64,000 bases of DNA from Vibrio zhugei. GTDB taxonomy: Bacteria > Pseudomonadota > Gammaproteobacteria > Enterobacterales > Vibrionaceae. How positions within the stretch are numbered: position 1 is the stretch's first letter; every line of letters begins with the position of its first letter. Under the pieces are notes generated by a model. That model was given only the letters and a program-made list of their open reading frames with translations. It was not told where the DNA came from and did no database searches. The stretch spans positions 868,001 through 932,000 of the forward strand of contig NZ_CP033078.1 in the NCBI RefSeq assembly GCF_003716875.1, written 5' to 3'. A program made the position numbers and the translations under genes. Below, in pieces: positions 1 through 8,629 of the stretch.

Positions 1-385
1 ACGTTGTATGAAGATGGCGATGCAAGGCATTGACTCTGTCGACTACGTCAACACGCACGGCACATCAACTCCTGTTGGTGATGTGAAAGAGCTTGGCGCG
101 ATTCAAGAAATCTTTGGTCAAAACAGTCCTGCGATTTCTGCAACAAAAGCGATGACCGGTCATGCACTTGGTGCTGCGGGGGTTCACGAAGCGATTTATT
201 CAATGCTGATGCTAAATCACAACTTTGTGACTCCAAGTATCAACATTGAAGAGCTAGATGAAGCGGCGCACGGTCTAGACATCGTGACAGAAACCCGTGA
301 ACAAGAGCTAAACACGGTTATGTCGAATAGCTTTGGCTTCGGTGGCACGAATGCCACTTTGGTGATGAAAAAATACCAAGGCTAA
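1..385 (+). CDS. fabB: 3-oxoacyl-ACP synthase I, C-terminal part
   Basis: Condensing enzyme of type II fatty acid synthesis in the cytoplasm; it elongates acyl-ACP with malonyl-ACP and is needed for unsaturated fatty acids. The frame is open from base 2 and the start lies outside the window, so only about the last 127 residues are seen. The family's two catalytic histidine regions are present: [11 protein letters not shown] near the beginning, and [14 protein letters not shown] with the conserved Lys and His. The C-terminal [12 protein letters not shown] glycine loop is intact. The pattern fits FabB better than FabF. It ends ahead of a clear terminator, so it is the last gene of its transcript. 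Confidence 0.95.
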   Translation, partial: RCMKMAMQGIDSVDYVNTHGTSTPVGDVKELGAIQEIFGQNSPAISATKAMTGHALGAAGVHEAIYSMLMLNHNFVTPSINIEELDEAAHGLDIVTETREQELNTVMSNSFGFGGTNATLVMKKYQG

Positions 386-472
386 ACGTCTGCGCCGATG
401 AGTCGCATGTGGCGCGAGTGAAATACGTTACTTAGGTGATGACGCTATTTTACACACGACACAGCTCATTAT

Positions 473-505
473 GCCCGGCTACCGAGAGGAGCCGGGCGTT
501 TTTAT
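473..505 (+). terminator. Rho-independent terminator of fabB
   Basis: An 8-bp GC-rich stem (GCCCGGCT / AGCCGGGC) with a 9-nt loop is followed by GTTTTTATT. It lies about 90 bases after the fabB stop and ahead of pdxB. Confidence 0.9.
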
Positions 506-565
506 TCTCGACACTGTGCCGGCTTTTTTGCACAATGATTTCATTGTTAAAGAGTATGAGTCATG

Positions 566-1699
566 ATGAAAATTCTAATCGATGAAAATATGCCCTATGC
601 TGAACAACTGTTTAGTCAGCTAGGCGAGGTGATTTTAAAACCAGGCCGCAGCCTAACCGCTGAAGATTTGGTGGATGTGGATGCGTTAATGATTCGCTCT
701 GTGACTAAAGTGAATGCTGACCTACTGGCCAAAGCGAATAAATTGAAATTCGTGGGAACCGCGACGGCGGGGAAAGACCATGTGAATCAAGCGCTGCTTG
801 AAGAAAAAGGCATTCATTTTACTGCGGCGCCTGGGTGTAATAAAGTCGGTGTAGCAGAATATGTATTTAGTGCATTGCAGGTCTTATCACAGCAGCAAGG
901 CTTTTCTGTTTTTGATAAGACGGTCGGGATCATTGGGGCTGGGCAAGTGGGGAGTTACTTGCATGAATCGTTATCTGGCGTGGGTATCAACACGCTAATT
1001 AATGATCCACCCAAACAAGCGTTAGGTGATAACCGTGAGTTTACCCCTCTGGACACGTTACTAGAAAAAGCCGACGTGATCACGCTTCACACGCCACTGA
1101 CGGTGGATGGCGAGTATCCCACGTATCATTTGATTAACGAGCGTATACTGGCTCAGTTAAGGCCGGATCAGATTTTAATTAATGCCGCTCGTGGTCCTGT
1201 TGTCGATAATGCTGCGTTAAAAGTACGCTTGCAAAAAGGCGACGGCTTTACTGCCGTACTGGATGTCTTTGAGTATGAACCACAAGTGGATATGACTCTC
1301 TTACCGCTACTTGCTTTTGCCACGCCACACATTGCTGGCTATGGCCTAGAGGGCAAAGCACGTGGCACTACAATGATTTATAATAGTTACTGCGAATTTC
1401 TTGGTGTGAACCAACAGGCTCAGGCGAATGAGTTGTTGCCGGTTGCCCCATTACCACAGGTGCACTTAGCACGCTCGTGGGATGAAGCAACTCTGTTTTC
1501 ACTGACCCAACTGATTTACGATGTTCGTAAAGATGACGCTTTATTTAGACGAGTAATGCCTAAAGAGGGCGCATTTGATGCCATGCGTAAGCAGTATTGG
1601 GATAGACGCGAATATAGCGCGTTAACCCTCGTAGGCGATGCCACGTGCAATTTAGCACCGCTTGCGAAGTTAGGTTTCAATATTGAGGTTAAACAATGA
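566..1699 (+). CDS. pdxB: Erythronate-4-phosphate dehydrogenase
   Basis: Oxidises 4-phosphoerythronate in the DXP-dependent route to pyridoxal 5-phosphate; cytoplasmic and NAD-dependent. The product is a 377-residue D-2-hydroxyacid dehydrogenase. The Rossmann motif GAGQVG is at about 125-130. The catalytic triad appears as Arg209 (NAARGPVVD), Glu238 (FEYEP) and His255 (TPHIAGYG). There are two adjacent ATGs (563 and 566); the second gives the N-terminus [12 protein letters not shown] usual in the family. Its TGA overlaps the asd ATG by 4 bases, so the two genes are translationally coupled, as for pdxB-usg in enterics. Confidence 0.96.
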   Translation: MKILIDENMPYAEQLFSQLGEVILKPGRSLTAEDLVDVDALMIRSVTKVNADLLAKANKLKFVGTATAGKDHVNQALLEEKGIHFTAAPGCNKVGVAEYVFSALQVLSQQQGFSVFDKTVGIIGAGQVGSYLHESLSGVGINTLINDPPKQALGDNREFTPLDTLLEKADVITLHTPLTVDGEYPTYHLINERILAQLRPDQILINAARGPVVDNAALKVRLQKGDGFTAVLDVFEYEPQVDMTLLPLLAFATPHIAGYGLEGKARGTTMIYNSYCEFLGVNQQAQANELLPVAPLPQVHLARSWDEATLFSLTQLIYDVRKDDALFRRVMPKEGAFDAMRKQYWDRREYSALTLVGDATCNLAPLAKLGFNIEVKQ

Positions 1700-2709
1700 G
1701 CCAAAAATTTAATATCGCCATCCTAGGTGCGACAGGTGCTGTCGGTGAAGCGATTCTTGACGTATTAAAGGAACGCGATTTACCCATCGGTGATGTGTTT
1801 CTATTAGCCAGTGAGCGCAGCGAAGGTAAAATCTATCGCTTCAATGGTAAATCACTTCAAGTTGAAAATGTGAACGAATTTGACTGGACACAAGTTCAAG
1901 TTGCGTTCTTCTCCGCGGGAAGCGAACTTTCTGCTGAGTGGGCTCCTATTGCGGCAGACGAAGGTGTGGTGGTTATCGACAATACGTCACAGTTCCGTTA
2001 TGAGTTTGATGTACCGCTTGTGGTCCCAGAAGTGAATGCGTCAGCCATCGCTGAGTTTCGTAACCGCAACATCATCGCCAACCCAAACTGTTCCACCATT
2101 CAAATGCTGGTTGCGCTGAAACCGATTCATGATGAAGTAGGGATTGATCGCATTAATGTCTCGACATATCAGTCGGTCTCTGGGGCTGGCAAATCGGGTA
2201 TCGATGAGTTGGCAGGCCAAACTGCGAAATTATTGAACGGTTTGCCACCGGAAGCGGAAACATTCAGTCAGCAGATCGCGTTTAACTGTATTCCACAAAT
2301 TGATGACTTATTGGAAAATGGCTACACCAAAGAAGAAATGAAAATGGTGTGGGAAACAGAGAAGATTTTTAATGACCCTTCCATCCGCGTTAACCCAACT
2401 TGCGTCCGTGTGCCCGTGTTCTACGGCCATGCAGAAGCGGTTCACGTGGAAGCGCGTATGCCCATAGATGCTGAGCAAGTGACTGAATTGCTCAAAGCAG
2501 CGGAAGGTATTGAGGTCTTTGACGAGCACGATTATCCAACTCAAGTACGCGACTCTGGCGGTAAAGACACCGTTATGGTGGGACGCATCCGTAATGAAAT
2601 CGGTAACCCATGTGGTGTGAATTTATGGGTTGTGGCTGATAACGTTCGAAAAGGTGCGGCAACCAATGCCGTTCAGATTGCTGAAATCTTAATGAGAGAT
2701 TATTTATAA
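1696..2709 (+). CDS. asd: Aspartate-semialdehyde dehydrogenase (usg/asd type)
   Basis: Reduces aspartyl phosphate to aspartate semialdehyde for lysine, threonine, methionine and diaminopimelate synthesis. NADP-fold motif GATGAVG is at 11-17. The catalytic cysteine is present at about 132 in NPNCSTIQM, and the active-site His is near 245 (VFYGHAEAV). These residues argue for a working enzyme rather than the inactive Usg paralogue that sits in this place in E. coli. The sequence ([29 protein letters not shown] stretch near 210) resembles the form typical of Gram-positive bacteria. Vibrios carry two asd genes and this is the one linked to pdxB. It overlaps the pdxB stop. Confidence 0.93.
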   Translation: MSQKFNIAILGATGAVGEAILDVLKERDLPIGDVFLLASERSEGKIYRFNGKSLQVENVNEFDWTQVQVAFFSAGSELSAEWAPIAADEGVVVIDNTSQFRYEFDVPLVVPEVNASAIAEFRNRNIIANPNCSTIQMLVALKPIHDEVGIDRINVSTYQSVSGAGKSGIDELAGQTAKLLNGLPPEAETFSQQIAFNCIPQIDDLLENGYTKEEMKMVWETEKIFNDPSIRVNPTCVRVPVFYGHAEAVHVEARMPIDAEQVTELLKAAEGIEVFDEHDYPTQVRDSGGKDTVMVGRIRNEIGNPCGVNLWVVADNVRKGAATNAVQIAEILMRDYL

Positions 2710-2735
2710 GATTGAGTCTTTCATGGGACAGAATG

Positions 2736-2764
2736 AAAAAACCACCGTAACGGTGGTTTTTTTT
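2736..2764. terminator. Bidirectional terminator between asd and fur
   Basis: ACCACCG / CGGTGGT stem with a TAA loop, flanked by A5 on the left and T8 on the right, so it can end transcription from both sides. It touches the fur stop codon. Confidence 0.9.
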
Positions 2765-3212
2765 ATACTTTTGCATCGTGAGCTTTGGGATCGTTTTTAC
2801 AAGATCCTTCTGCACACTTACCGTATAAATACAGGCTGTGGTTGGTGAGATTGATGTTAAAACGTTCCGCAATTTCATGCTGTCTACGTTCAATCATTTC
2901 ATCATTAAATTCGATAACCATACCACAATCTAAGCAAACAAGATGATCATGATGCTCTTGCGTTGATAATTCAAACACCGATTTACCACCTTCAAAGTGG
3001 TGTCTGGTCACAATACCTGCATCATCAAATTGGTTTAGTACACGATAAACCGTTGCAAGGCCAATTTCTTCGCCAAGATCGATCAGTTTTTTATACAGAT
3101 CCTCAGCACTAATATGTTGGCACTCAGGTTGCTGTAGTACTTCTAAAATTTTTAGCCGTGGAAGTGTGACTTTGAGGCCAGCATCCTTTAGCGCTTGGTT
3201 GTTATCCGACAT
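2763..3212 (-). CDS. fur: Ferric uptake regulator Fur
   Basis: Iron-sensing repressor that binds Fe(II) and operator DNA as a dimer. The product has 149 residues. The N-terminal winged helix covers about 1-83 (recognition helix region GLATVYRVLNQF near 51-62). The C-terminal dimerisation domain holds the His-rich sensor patch EHHDH (86-90) and two cysteine pairs: Cys93/Cys96 (CLDCG) and Cys133/Cys138 (CAEGSC). The ATG at 3212 gives the family N-terminus MSDNNQALKDAGLKVT. A -10 element lies about 50 bases upstream. I find no upstream ORF like E. coli uof. Likely targets in this window are feoABC and sodB control, by inference. Confidence 0.97.
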   Translation of the reverse strand: MSDNNQALKDAGLKVTLPRLKILEVLQQPECQHISAEDLYKKLIDLGEEIGLATVYRVLNQFDDAGIVTRHHFEGGKSVFELSTQEHHDHLVCLDCGMVIEFNDEMIERRQHEIAERFNINLTNHSLYLYGKCAEGSCKNDPKAHDAKV

Positions 3213-3263
3213 ATAGTTTCCCGTTGATGCTCTGCACTAATAACAGAAGTCAGTGTGACACCT

Positions 3264-3269
3264 ATTATA
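3264..3269 (-). promoter_or_regulatory. Putative -10 box of fur promoter
   Basis: Perfect TATAAT on the minus strand, about 52 bases upstream of the fur ATG. The -35 region 17 bases further up (TTTAAT) is a poor match, so an activator or an alternative spacing may be involved. Confidence 0.45.
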
Positions 3270-3300
3270 GTGGAGTCGTGTTAAACATTAAACCACGAAG

Positions 3301-3390
3301 TTAAAAGGGGTAATCAAAATGAAACTGCACACCTACCGTATCTTCAGAACCATCGCTCAGTGAATACTGAGATACTCTATAACATAGTGT
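3301..3390 (-). pseudogene. Possible remnant of an outer-membrane beta-barrel C-terminus
   Basis: On the minus strand a reading frame of about 30 codons ends in QYSLSDGSEDTVGVQFHFDY followed by PF and a stop at 3301-3303. Alternating hydrophobic residues and a final Phe are typical of the last strand of outer-membrane porins. No start codon, signal peptide or upstream barrel is visible, and the region further upstream is AT-rich without an ORF. If real, it is a relic of a porin-like gene once lying between fldA and fur. It could also be chance. Confidence 0.35.
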
Positions 3391-3654
3391 CGTCAATAAT
3401 AATATTACAATTCGTACGGTATCCACCAATGACCATATCAAAAATGGAATGATTGAGTGAATTATTTTTAGGTGGATTTCAGTAAAGAAAAGCGGATAAA
3501 GGTCAAGAAAGGAAAAAATAGGTCAATCACCGTGATAGAGGCCCAGAAGATTCTCTATTGATAACGGCACAGATGGAGTCAAAGACTTCGACTTTCCTGA
3601 CGTTCAGTAACGCAAACGCCATTATCGATGGGGAAGTCAACGAGAGTGATTGAT
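3391..3654. other. Non-coding stretch between fldA and fur
   Basis: Part of the 480-base gap 3213-3692. It is AT-rich and contains only short open frames with no initiation signal or family resemblance. The rest of the gap holds the fur -10 box, the possible porin relic and the fldA 3' hairpin. Confidence 0.6.
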
Positions 3655-3684
3655 GCACTGCCCCAATCGCACTTGGGGCAGTGC
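3655..3684 (-). terminator. Strong hairpin after fldA without a T-tract
   Basis: Perfect 12-bp inverted repeat (GCACTGCCCCAA / TTGGGGCAGTGC) with a 6-base loop, 8 bases past the fldA stop. No run of T follows on either strand, so it may protect the mRNA 3' end or act with Rho rather than be a classical intrinsic terminator. Confidence 0.6.
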
Positions 3685-3692
3685 CAATACCA

Positions 3693-4220
3693 TCAGTCTT
3701 CTAATTCAGATAAACACATTTCAGTGTAGATCTGGTTGACCCAAGTTTTCACTCGCTCATCGGTCAATTCAGGCTGGCGGTCTTCATCGATACACAAACC
3801 AACAAAATGGCTGTCATCGGTTAAGGCTTTTGACGCTTCAAATTCGTAACCTTCCGTTGGCCACTCACCCAAAATCATGCCGCCTTTGGCTTCAACAATG
3901 TCACGTACGGTACCCATTGCGTCACAAAAGTATTCTGCATAATCTTCTTGATCTCCGCAGCCAAAGATAGCGACTAACTTACCAGAGAAGTCAATCGCTT
4001 CCAGTTCTGGGAAAAAGTCATCCCAGTCACATTGTGCTTCACCATAATACCAAGTCGGAATGCCTAACAGTAGAAGATCAAAGTTATCAATGTCTTCCTT
4101 ACTGCTTTTTGCAATATCCTGAACATGAACCAGTTTTTCACCAAGCTGTTTTTGGATCATTTTTGCAACTGCTTCAGTGTTGCCTGTATCACTCCCAAAG
4201 AAGATACCTACACTTGCCAT
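3693..4220 (-). CDS. fldA: Flavodoxin FldA
   Basis: FMN electron carrier that can replace ferredoxin and reduces radical enzymes and MetH in the cytoplasm. The product is 175 residues, the usual length of long-chain flavodoxins. The phosphate-binding loop SDTGNT is at about 10-15. The FMN-stacking loops are PTWYYGEAQCDWDDF (about 57-71) and the FGCGDQEDYAEYFCDA stretch near 95-110. The start at 4220 has AAAGG about 12 bases upstream and gives the family N-terminus MASVGIFFGSDTGNT. A longer frame runs to 4301 but has no supporting signal. It lies upstream of fur on the same strand, as in E. coli, and ends in a strong hairpin. Confidence 0.96.
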   Translation of the reverse strand: MASVGIFFGSDTGNTEAVAKMIQKQLGEKLVHVQDIAKSSKEDIDNFDLLLLGIPTWYYGEAQCDWDDFFPELEAIDFSGKLVAIFGCGDQEDYAEYFCDAMGTVRDIVEAKGGMILGEWPTEGYEFEASKALTDDSHFVGLCIDEDRQPELTDERVKTWVNQIYTEMCLSELED

Positions 4221-4494
4221 AAAATCATTACCTTTAAAATAGTTATGGGTTGACCATTCATTCGATGTGTTCGCGTCACTCGTCGAGGATGAGTTGACCA
4301 CACCGTTTATAGGGATCGGGACCTATAGTAAGAACGGCTCCACTGCGTTTAACGATGTTTGCTTAAGCACTTGCCTTGGGCAAGTGAATGAACGCAAGGT
4401 TCACTGACTAAAAGTGAAAAACGACGCAAACTGTATGGTCATTCCATATCCCGTTACATGGGCGCACTATACCATTGTTAAACCGTAAAGTTAA
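4221..4494 (-). promoter_or_regulatory. fldA promoter and long leader
   Basis: The 324-base gap between fldA and ybfF has no ORF. On the minus strand a sigma-70-like promoter TTAACT (4489-4494), 17-base spacer, TATAGT (4466-4471) would give a leader of about 240 bases. The leader holds the repeat TATAGG / CCTATA (4308-4327) and the hairpin at 4368-4386. In E. coli the LexA-regulated gene ybfE lies here; I see no trace of it. Confidence 0.45.
4368..4386. repeat. Perfect inverted repeat in the fldA leader
   Basis: CACTTGCC TTG GGCAAGTG: 8-bp arms and a 3-base loop, with no T-tract on either side. It falls in the predicted fldA 5' leader, so it may be an operator or an RNA structure. Confidence 0.6.
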
Positions 4495-4544
4495 TCGGCC
4501 GCCACTGCCATTTATACAAAGACGTCCGTGTTTTGGTGACCAGT

Positions 4545-5315
4545 TTATTTGTCTTGTAAAAATCGGCGTATCACTCGAAGGACTTCGCTCGGTTTTTCCG
4601 CATGTAACCAGTGCCCGACATTGGCAATGACATGGGCTTTGGAGTGGGGAAACTGTTGTTGAATCGCACTTTGATGTTCAGGCATCAGATAGTCTGAGTT
4701 GCCGCCTTTAATGAATAAGGTCGGGAGATCGCAGGGCGATATGTCTTCCCACCCCAGAATATTGCCATAATTGGCTTCTAAAGCTGGGACATTAAAGCGC
4801 CATGCCATGTGGTCACCATTGTTATACAGTGATTTTCCCACAAATTGACGGACACCTTCCATATTGATGTGTTGGGCAAGAATCTCCATTGCGTCACGGC
4901 GTGATGTCGGCTGCTGTTTAAGCACCACATTCAAACCAGCAAAAACCGCATCGTGCCGAGCTTCTGGGTACGCGACAGGAGCCATGTCTAACACTATCAG
5001 CTGCGTGATGAGTTGTGGGGCGATATCCGCCAGTTTCATTGCCGCTTTTCCGCCCATTGAGTGACCAATAATGACGGCATTGTCAATCTCAAGATAGGTG
5101 AGTAAGTCTTTAATATCGTGAGCAATCGTTGTGTAGTTATGCTCATCACTGTGCAGTGATAAACCATGATTTCGTAAGTCAATACTGAGTACCTGATGAT
5201 CGGTCTTGAGATCCCGAGCAAGGAGGCCTAAATTATCCAAACTTCCGAATAAACCGTGGATCAATACAATGGTGTGACCCTCACCTTCGAGTTTATAATT
5301 CAGTAATGATGACAT
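4545..5315 (-). CDS. ybfF: Alpha/beta hydrolase, YbfF family esterase
   Basis: Cytoplasmic esterase of the alpha/beta hydrolase fold; the E. coli homologue hydrolyses acyl-CoA and small esters, and the physiological substrate is uncertain. The product has 256 residues. The oxyanion motif HGLFGS is at about 20-25, the nucleophile elbow GHSMGG has Ser86, the acid is likely Asp208 (GNSDYL), and the general base is His235 (VGHWLHAEKP). There is no signal peptide. It is divergent from seqA with a gap of about 90 bases, the same arrangement as in E. coli. Confidence 0.9.
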   Translation of the reverse strand: MSSLLNYKLEGEGHTIVLIHGLFGSLDNLGLLARDLKTDHQVLSIDLRNHGLSLHSDEHNYTTIAHDIKDLLTYLEIDNAVIIGHSMGGKAAMKLADIAPQLITQLIVLDMAPVAYPEARHDAVFAGLNVVLKQQPTSRRDAMEILAQHINMEGVRQFVGKSLYNNGDHMAWRFNVPALEANYGNILGWEDISPCDLPTLFIKGGNSDYLMPEHQSAIQQQFPHSKAHVIANVGHWLHAEKPSEVLRVIRRFLQDK

Positions 5316-5407
5316 TTTATCTTATTAGTGATTGGTTTAACGTAGAGTCTCAGCGAAGATCTCGCTATAATCCCCTAGAGTTTAAACATTGAGATTGTGA
5401 AAAGCGA

Positions 5408-5965
5408 ATGAAAACAATTGAGGTTGATGAGGATCTATACCGTTACATTGCCAGTCAAACATTACACATCGGTGAAAGTGCATCAGACATTTTACGCCGA
5501 TTACTGAATGTTGAAGGACAGGTTGATGCGGCGGCACAGCCTGCGGTAGTGCATAAGCCTGAACCTCAGGTTGCACAGGGTATAGTAGTCAGTAAAGATG
5601 CCGCTCAAGAAAAGAAAGTTGATAGTGTTAAAGCGATGCGCGAGCTATTGATTTCTGACGAATTTGCCGCGTTGAAAAAAGCAGTGGATCGTTTTATTTT
5701 GGTGCTTTCAACACTTTACCAAATCGATCCAGAGCGTTTTTACGAAGCGATGGAGGTAAAAGGCCGTAAACGCGTCTATTTTGCCGACAATGAGCAAACA
5801 CTTTTGTCTCATGGACAAACGACCAAACCGAAATCGATTCCCAATACACCATTTTGGGTCATTACCAATAATAATACGAGTCGTAAACAACAGATGGTTC
5901 AGCAAGTGATGGAGCTTATGAGTTTTCCTGCTGATATTATCGAGAAAGTTGTACACGCCATCTAA
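5408..5965 (+). CDS. seqA: Replication initiation sequestration protein SeqA
   Basis: Binds hemimethylated GATC sites behind replication forks, delays re-initiation at oriC and organises new DNA. The product has 185 residues (E. coli 181). The N-terminal oligomerisation helices cover about 1-35 (MKTIEVDEDLYRYIASQT) and are joined by a variable Ala/Val-rich linker. The C-terminal DNA-binding domain contains the NTPFWVITNNNTSRKQQM stretch with the Asn and Thr residues that read the hemimethylated site. Its presence implies a Dam methylation system. It is followed by an intrinsic terminator and then pgm, the usual gene order. Confidence 0.96.
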   Translation: MKTIEVDEDLYRYIASQTLHIGESASDILRRLLNVEGQVDAAAQPAVVHKPEPQVAQGIVVSKDAAQEKKVDSVKAMRELLISDEFAALKKAVDRFILVLSTLYQIDPERFYEAMEVKGRKRVYFADNEQTLLSHGQTTKPKSIPNTPFWVITNNNTSRKQQMVQQVMELMSFPADIIEKVVHAI

Positions 5966-6000
5966 TTTGGTTGTGTGGTACTCATCGACAATCTGCGTAA

Positions 6001-6040
6001 AACCTCATAACTGTCTCCATCATTTATGAGGTTTTTATTT
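6001..6040 (+). terminator. Terminator after seqA
   Basis: AACCTCATAA / TTATGAGGTT 10-bp stem with a 13-base loop, followed by TTTATTT. Confidence 0.85.
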
Positions 6041-6070
6041 ACGTTTTGATTTTGATAGAAAGGACGTCAT

Positions 6071-7717
6071 ATGGCTATGCACCCTCGCGCAGGACAGAAA
6101 GCGCTTCAAGAAGATTTAACGAATATTCCAGCTTTGGTAGCAAACTATTACTTATTGAAACCAGATGCGACCAATCCAGCACATAAGGTTGAGTTTGGGA
6201 CGTCTGGCCACCGTGGTAGTGCAGATAAAACAACATTTAACCAGAATCATATTCTCGCGATTGCCCAAGCGATTGTCGATGTTCGTGAAGAAAATGCTAC
6301 GTCTGGGCCGATGTTTGTCGGTAAAGACACGCATGCTTTATCGGAACCTGCGTTTAGTAGCGTAGTGGAAGTGCTCATTGCTAATGGCATTGAAGTGATT
6401 GTACAAGAGAACAATGGGTATACACCAACCCCGGGCATTTCTCATGCTATTTTGACCTACAATCAGACGCACCAAGGACAGGCGGATGGCATCGTCATTA
6501 CGCCATCACACAATCCCCCGCAAGATGGTGGTATCAAATACAACGCGGTGCATGGTGGCCCAGCTGAGGCATCATTAACCGAAGCGATTCAAGATCGCGC
6601 CAATCAGTACATTGCGAAGAATTTGCAAGGTGTAAAACATATCGCTTTGACTGACGCAAAGCAGTCGCCATTATTCCATCAGGTTGACCTTGTTCAGCCT
6701 TACCTCGACGATCTCGTCAATGTCATTGATATGACGGCTATTCAAAACGCCAAACTTTCGATGGGGGTTGACCCGTTAGGCGGCAGTGGGATTGAGTATT
6801 GGCGCCGTATTGGCCAACAATATAATCTTGATCTTACCTTAGTGAATGACACCGTCGATCCAAGCTTCCAATTTATGTCATTGGATAAAGATGGCGTGAT
6901 CCGGATGGATTGCTCCTCCCCTTATGCGATGGCGGGTTTACTGGCCATGAAAGATCAGTATGACCTTGCTTTTGCTAATGATCCTGATTATGACCGTCAT
7001 GGCATTGTCACTCCCCAAGGATTGATGAACCCTAACCATTTCCTTGCCGTCTGTATTGATTATCTGTATCGCCATCGTGAAGGTTGGGGTAAAGACGTGG
7101 CTGTGGGGAAAACGCTGGTTTCCAGTGCGATGATCGATAAAGTGGTGAAGGATTTAGGTCGTGAGTTGTGTGAAGTTCCGGTCGGCTTTAAGTGGTTTGT
7201 TGATGGGTTATTCACGGGGCGCTTTGGGTTTGGTGGCGAGGAGAGTGCGGGCGCTTCTTTCTTACGTCATAACGGTCGAGTTTGGTCGACGGACAAGGAT
7301 GGCATTATCCTTTGTTTGTTGGCGGCAGAAATTACCGCTGTGACCGGGAAAAACCCGCAACAGTATTATAATGAACTCGCCGAGAAGCACGGCAACTCTC
7401 ATTATAATCGTTTGCAAGCTGTCGCAAATGGCCCACAGAAAGACATTTTGAAAAAGTTATCACCAGAAATGGTGACGGCTAAAACACTGGCAGGAGATGA
7501 GATTACCGCACGTTTAACGCATGCGCCAGGTAATGGTGCCGCGATTGGTGGCTTAAAAGTCACGAGTGATCATGGTTGGTTCGCTGCCCGTCCTTCTGGC
7601 ACAGAAGATATCTATAAAATTTACTGTGAGAGTTTTAAAGGTGCAGAACACCTAAAACTGATTGAAAAAGAAGCGCAAGCTATTGTAAACCAAGTGTTTA
7701 AAGACGCCGGTTTATAA
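6071..7717 (+). CDS. pgm: Phosphoglucomutase (alpha-D-glucose phosphate-specific)
   Basis: Interconverts glucose 1-phosphate and glucose 6-phosphate, linking glycolysis with glycogen, LPS and nucleotide-sugar synthesis. The product is 548 residues, close to E. coli Pgm (546). The phosphoserine loop TPSHNPP carries Ser146. The metal-binding loop is DPDYDRHG (about 305-312), the sugar-binding loop is GGEESAG, and the phosphate-binding loop near the C-terminus is RPSGTED. The start has AGGA 8 bases upstream and gives MAMHPRAGQ, matching the family. It is a single-gene transcript between terminators and converges on the DUF1853 gene. Confidence 0.97.
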   Translation: MAMHPRAGQKALQEDLTNIPALVANYYLLKPDATNPAHKVEFGTSGHRGSADKTTFNQNHILAIAQAIVDVREENATSGPMFVGKDTHALSEPAFSSVVEVLIANGIEVIVQENNGYTPTPGISHAILTYNQTHQGQADGIVITPSHNPPQDGGIKYNAVHGGPAEASLTEAIQDRANQYIAKNLQGVKHIALTDAKQSPLFHQVDLVQPYLDDLVNVIDMTAIQNAKLSMGVDPLGGSGIEYWRRIGQQYNLDLTLVNDTVDPSFQFMSLDKDGVIRMDCSSPYAMAGLLAMKDQYDLAFANDPDYDRHGIVTPQGLMNPNHFLAVCIDYLYRHREGWGKDVAVGKTLVSSAMIDKVVKDLGRELCEVPVGFKWFVDGLFTGRFGFGGEESAGASFLRHNGRVWSTDKDGIILCLLAAEITAVTGKNPQQYYNELAEKHGNSHYNRLQAVANGPQKDILKKLSPEMVTAKTLAGDEITARLTHAPGNGAAIGGLKVTSDHGWFAARPSGTEDIYKIYCESFKGAEHLKLIEKEAQAIVNQVFKDAGL

Positions 7718-7735
7718 TTTTGCTAAGTCTTAGAT

Positions 7736-7764
7736 AAAAAAGAGCGCAGATGCGCTCTTTTTTA
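7736..7764. terminator. Bidirectional terminator, pgm / DUF1853
   Basis: AGAGCGCA / TGCGCTCT stem with a 2-base spacer, A-run before and T-run after. It serves both converging genes. Confidence 0.9.
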
Positions 7765-7768
7765 TTGG

Positions 7769-8545
7769 TTATGAATTATTGGGCCAAGTATCCGGCACGA
7801 TAAACCAAAAGTGTCCAGATTCACTTTGGCAATGGACAAATCCACTCGCATCATGCTGATATTTTGGTGTGCAGTCACCGCGTCCGGTGATCCATTGTGG
7901 TTTATTGAGCAGGTATAATGGCTCCTCAATACGTGATGCTTCGTGTTGATAACACCAGTAACCCGTGATTCGTTGCGGATTGATGGTAATCGGGTTTTTC
8001 GATTGATACTGGGCGAAGGTTAAAGTGTGTGGTGGCGCTTCGTCACGAAAAGGATTGGTATACAGGCGTCCCTGCATTAAAAGGTGCTGCGAAAGCGCTG
8101 GCCAATCGGGATAGGCTTGCCGGAACGCGTCGCTCTGCGAGAACGGCAATTGCTTTTCTAGCATATGCTGCACTTTTAAATCTAAACGGTCATGGGCATG
8201 CGGCCCATACCAAAAGCCGTCTTTTAATAAATAGAACTTAATGGCGACTTCCCAATGCTGCCATGTGCCATTGCGGTGCTCAGTAATAAAATCAATGGCG
8301 CCTAATGTGCGACCTTGTGAATTGATTTGCAATTCTTCATGCACATTCTTGTACTCTGGATGTTGTTGGAACAAATGCCCACATAAATACTGATATACGA
8401 AGCCGAGACGATGGTTTCCGGTATAGGGAGAACTGGGTAGCGAGGGTTGAGAGGATAAAAATGGTGAATGAGATTCAATGGGTGGAGCACCAGCAATGAT
8501 AGCGGGAGAATCAATCACCCAATGAAGCAGACGAGAAAAATCCAT
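7769..8545 (-). CDS. DUF1853 family protein
   Basis: Function unknown. The 258-residue soluble protein has no signal peptide or membrane segment. The N-terminal third carries GNHRLGFVYQYLCGHLF. The centre has ELQINSQGRTLGAIDFI followed by HWEVAIKFYLL, in which an acidic residue in a beta strand is followed by an E-x3-K strand. That layout resembles PD-(D/E)XK nuclease-like folds; this is my inference from pattern only. The C-terminal half is rich in aromatic residues (YWCYQHEA, HFWFIVPDTW). It faces pgm convergently and is divergent from the nif3 homologue; no operon partner gives a hint of function. Confidence 0.75.
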   Translation of the reverse strand: MDFSRLLHWVIDSPAIIAGAPPIESHSPFLSSQPSLPSSPYTGNHRLGFVYQYLCGHLFQQHPEYKNVHEELQINSQGRTLGAIDFITEHRNGTWQHWEVAIKFYLLKDGFWYGPHAHDRLDLKVQHMLEKQLPFSQSDAFRQAYPDWPALSQHLLMQGRLYTNPFRDEAPPHTLTFAQYQSKNPITINPQRITGYWCYQHEASRIEEPLYLLNKPQWITGRGDCTPKYQHDASGFVHCQSESGHFWFIVPDTWPNNS

Positions 8546-8629
8546 AGTATGGAAAAACCTGTGTTATTTCGACATTCAAGTATGAAATTGTTATAACCCT
8601 GTTATGAGTGAGATGCAATGGGAGAGAGT

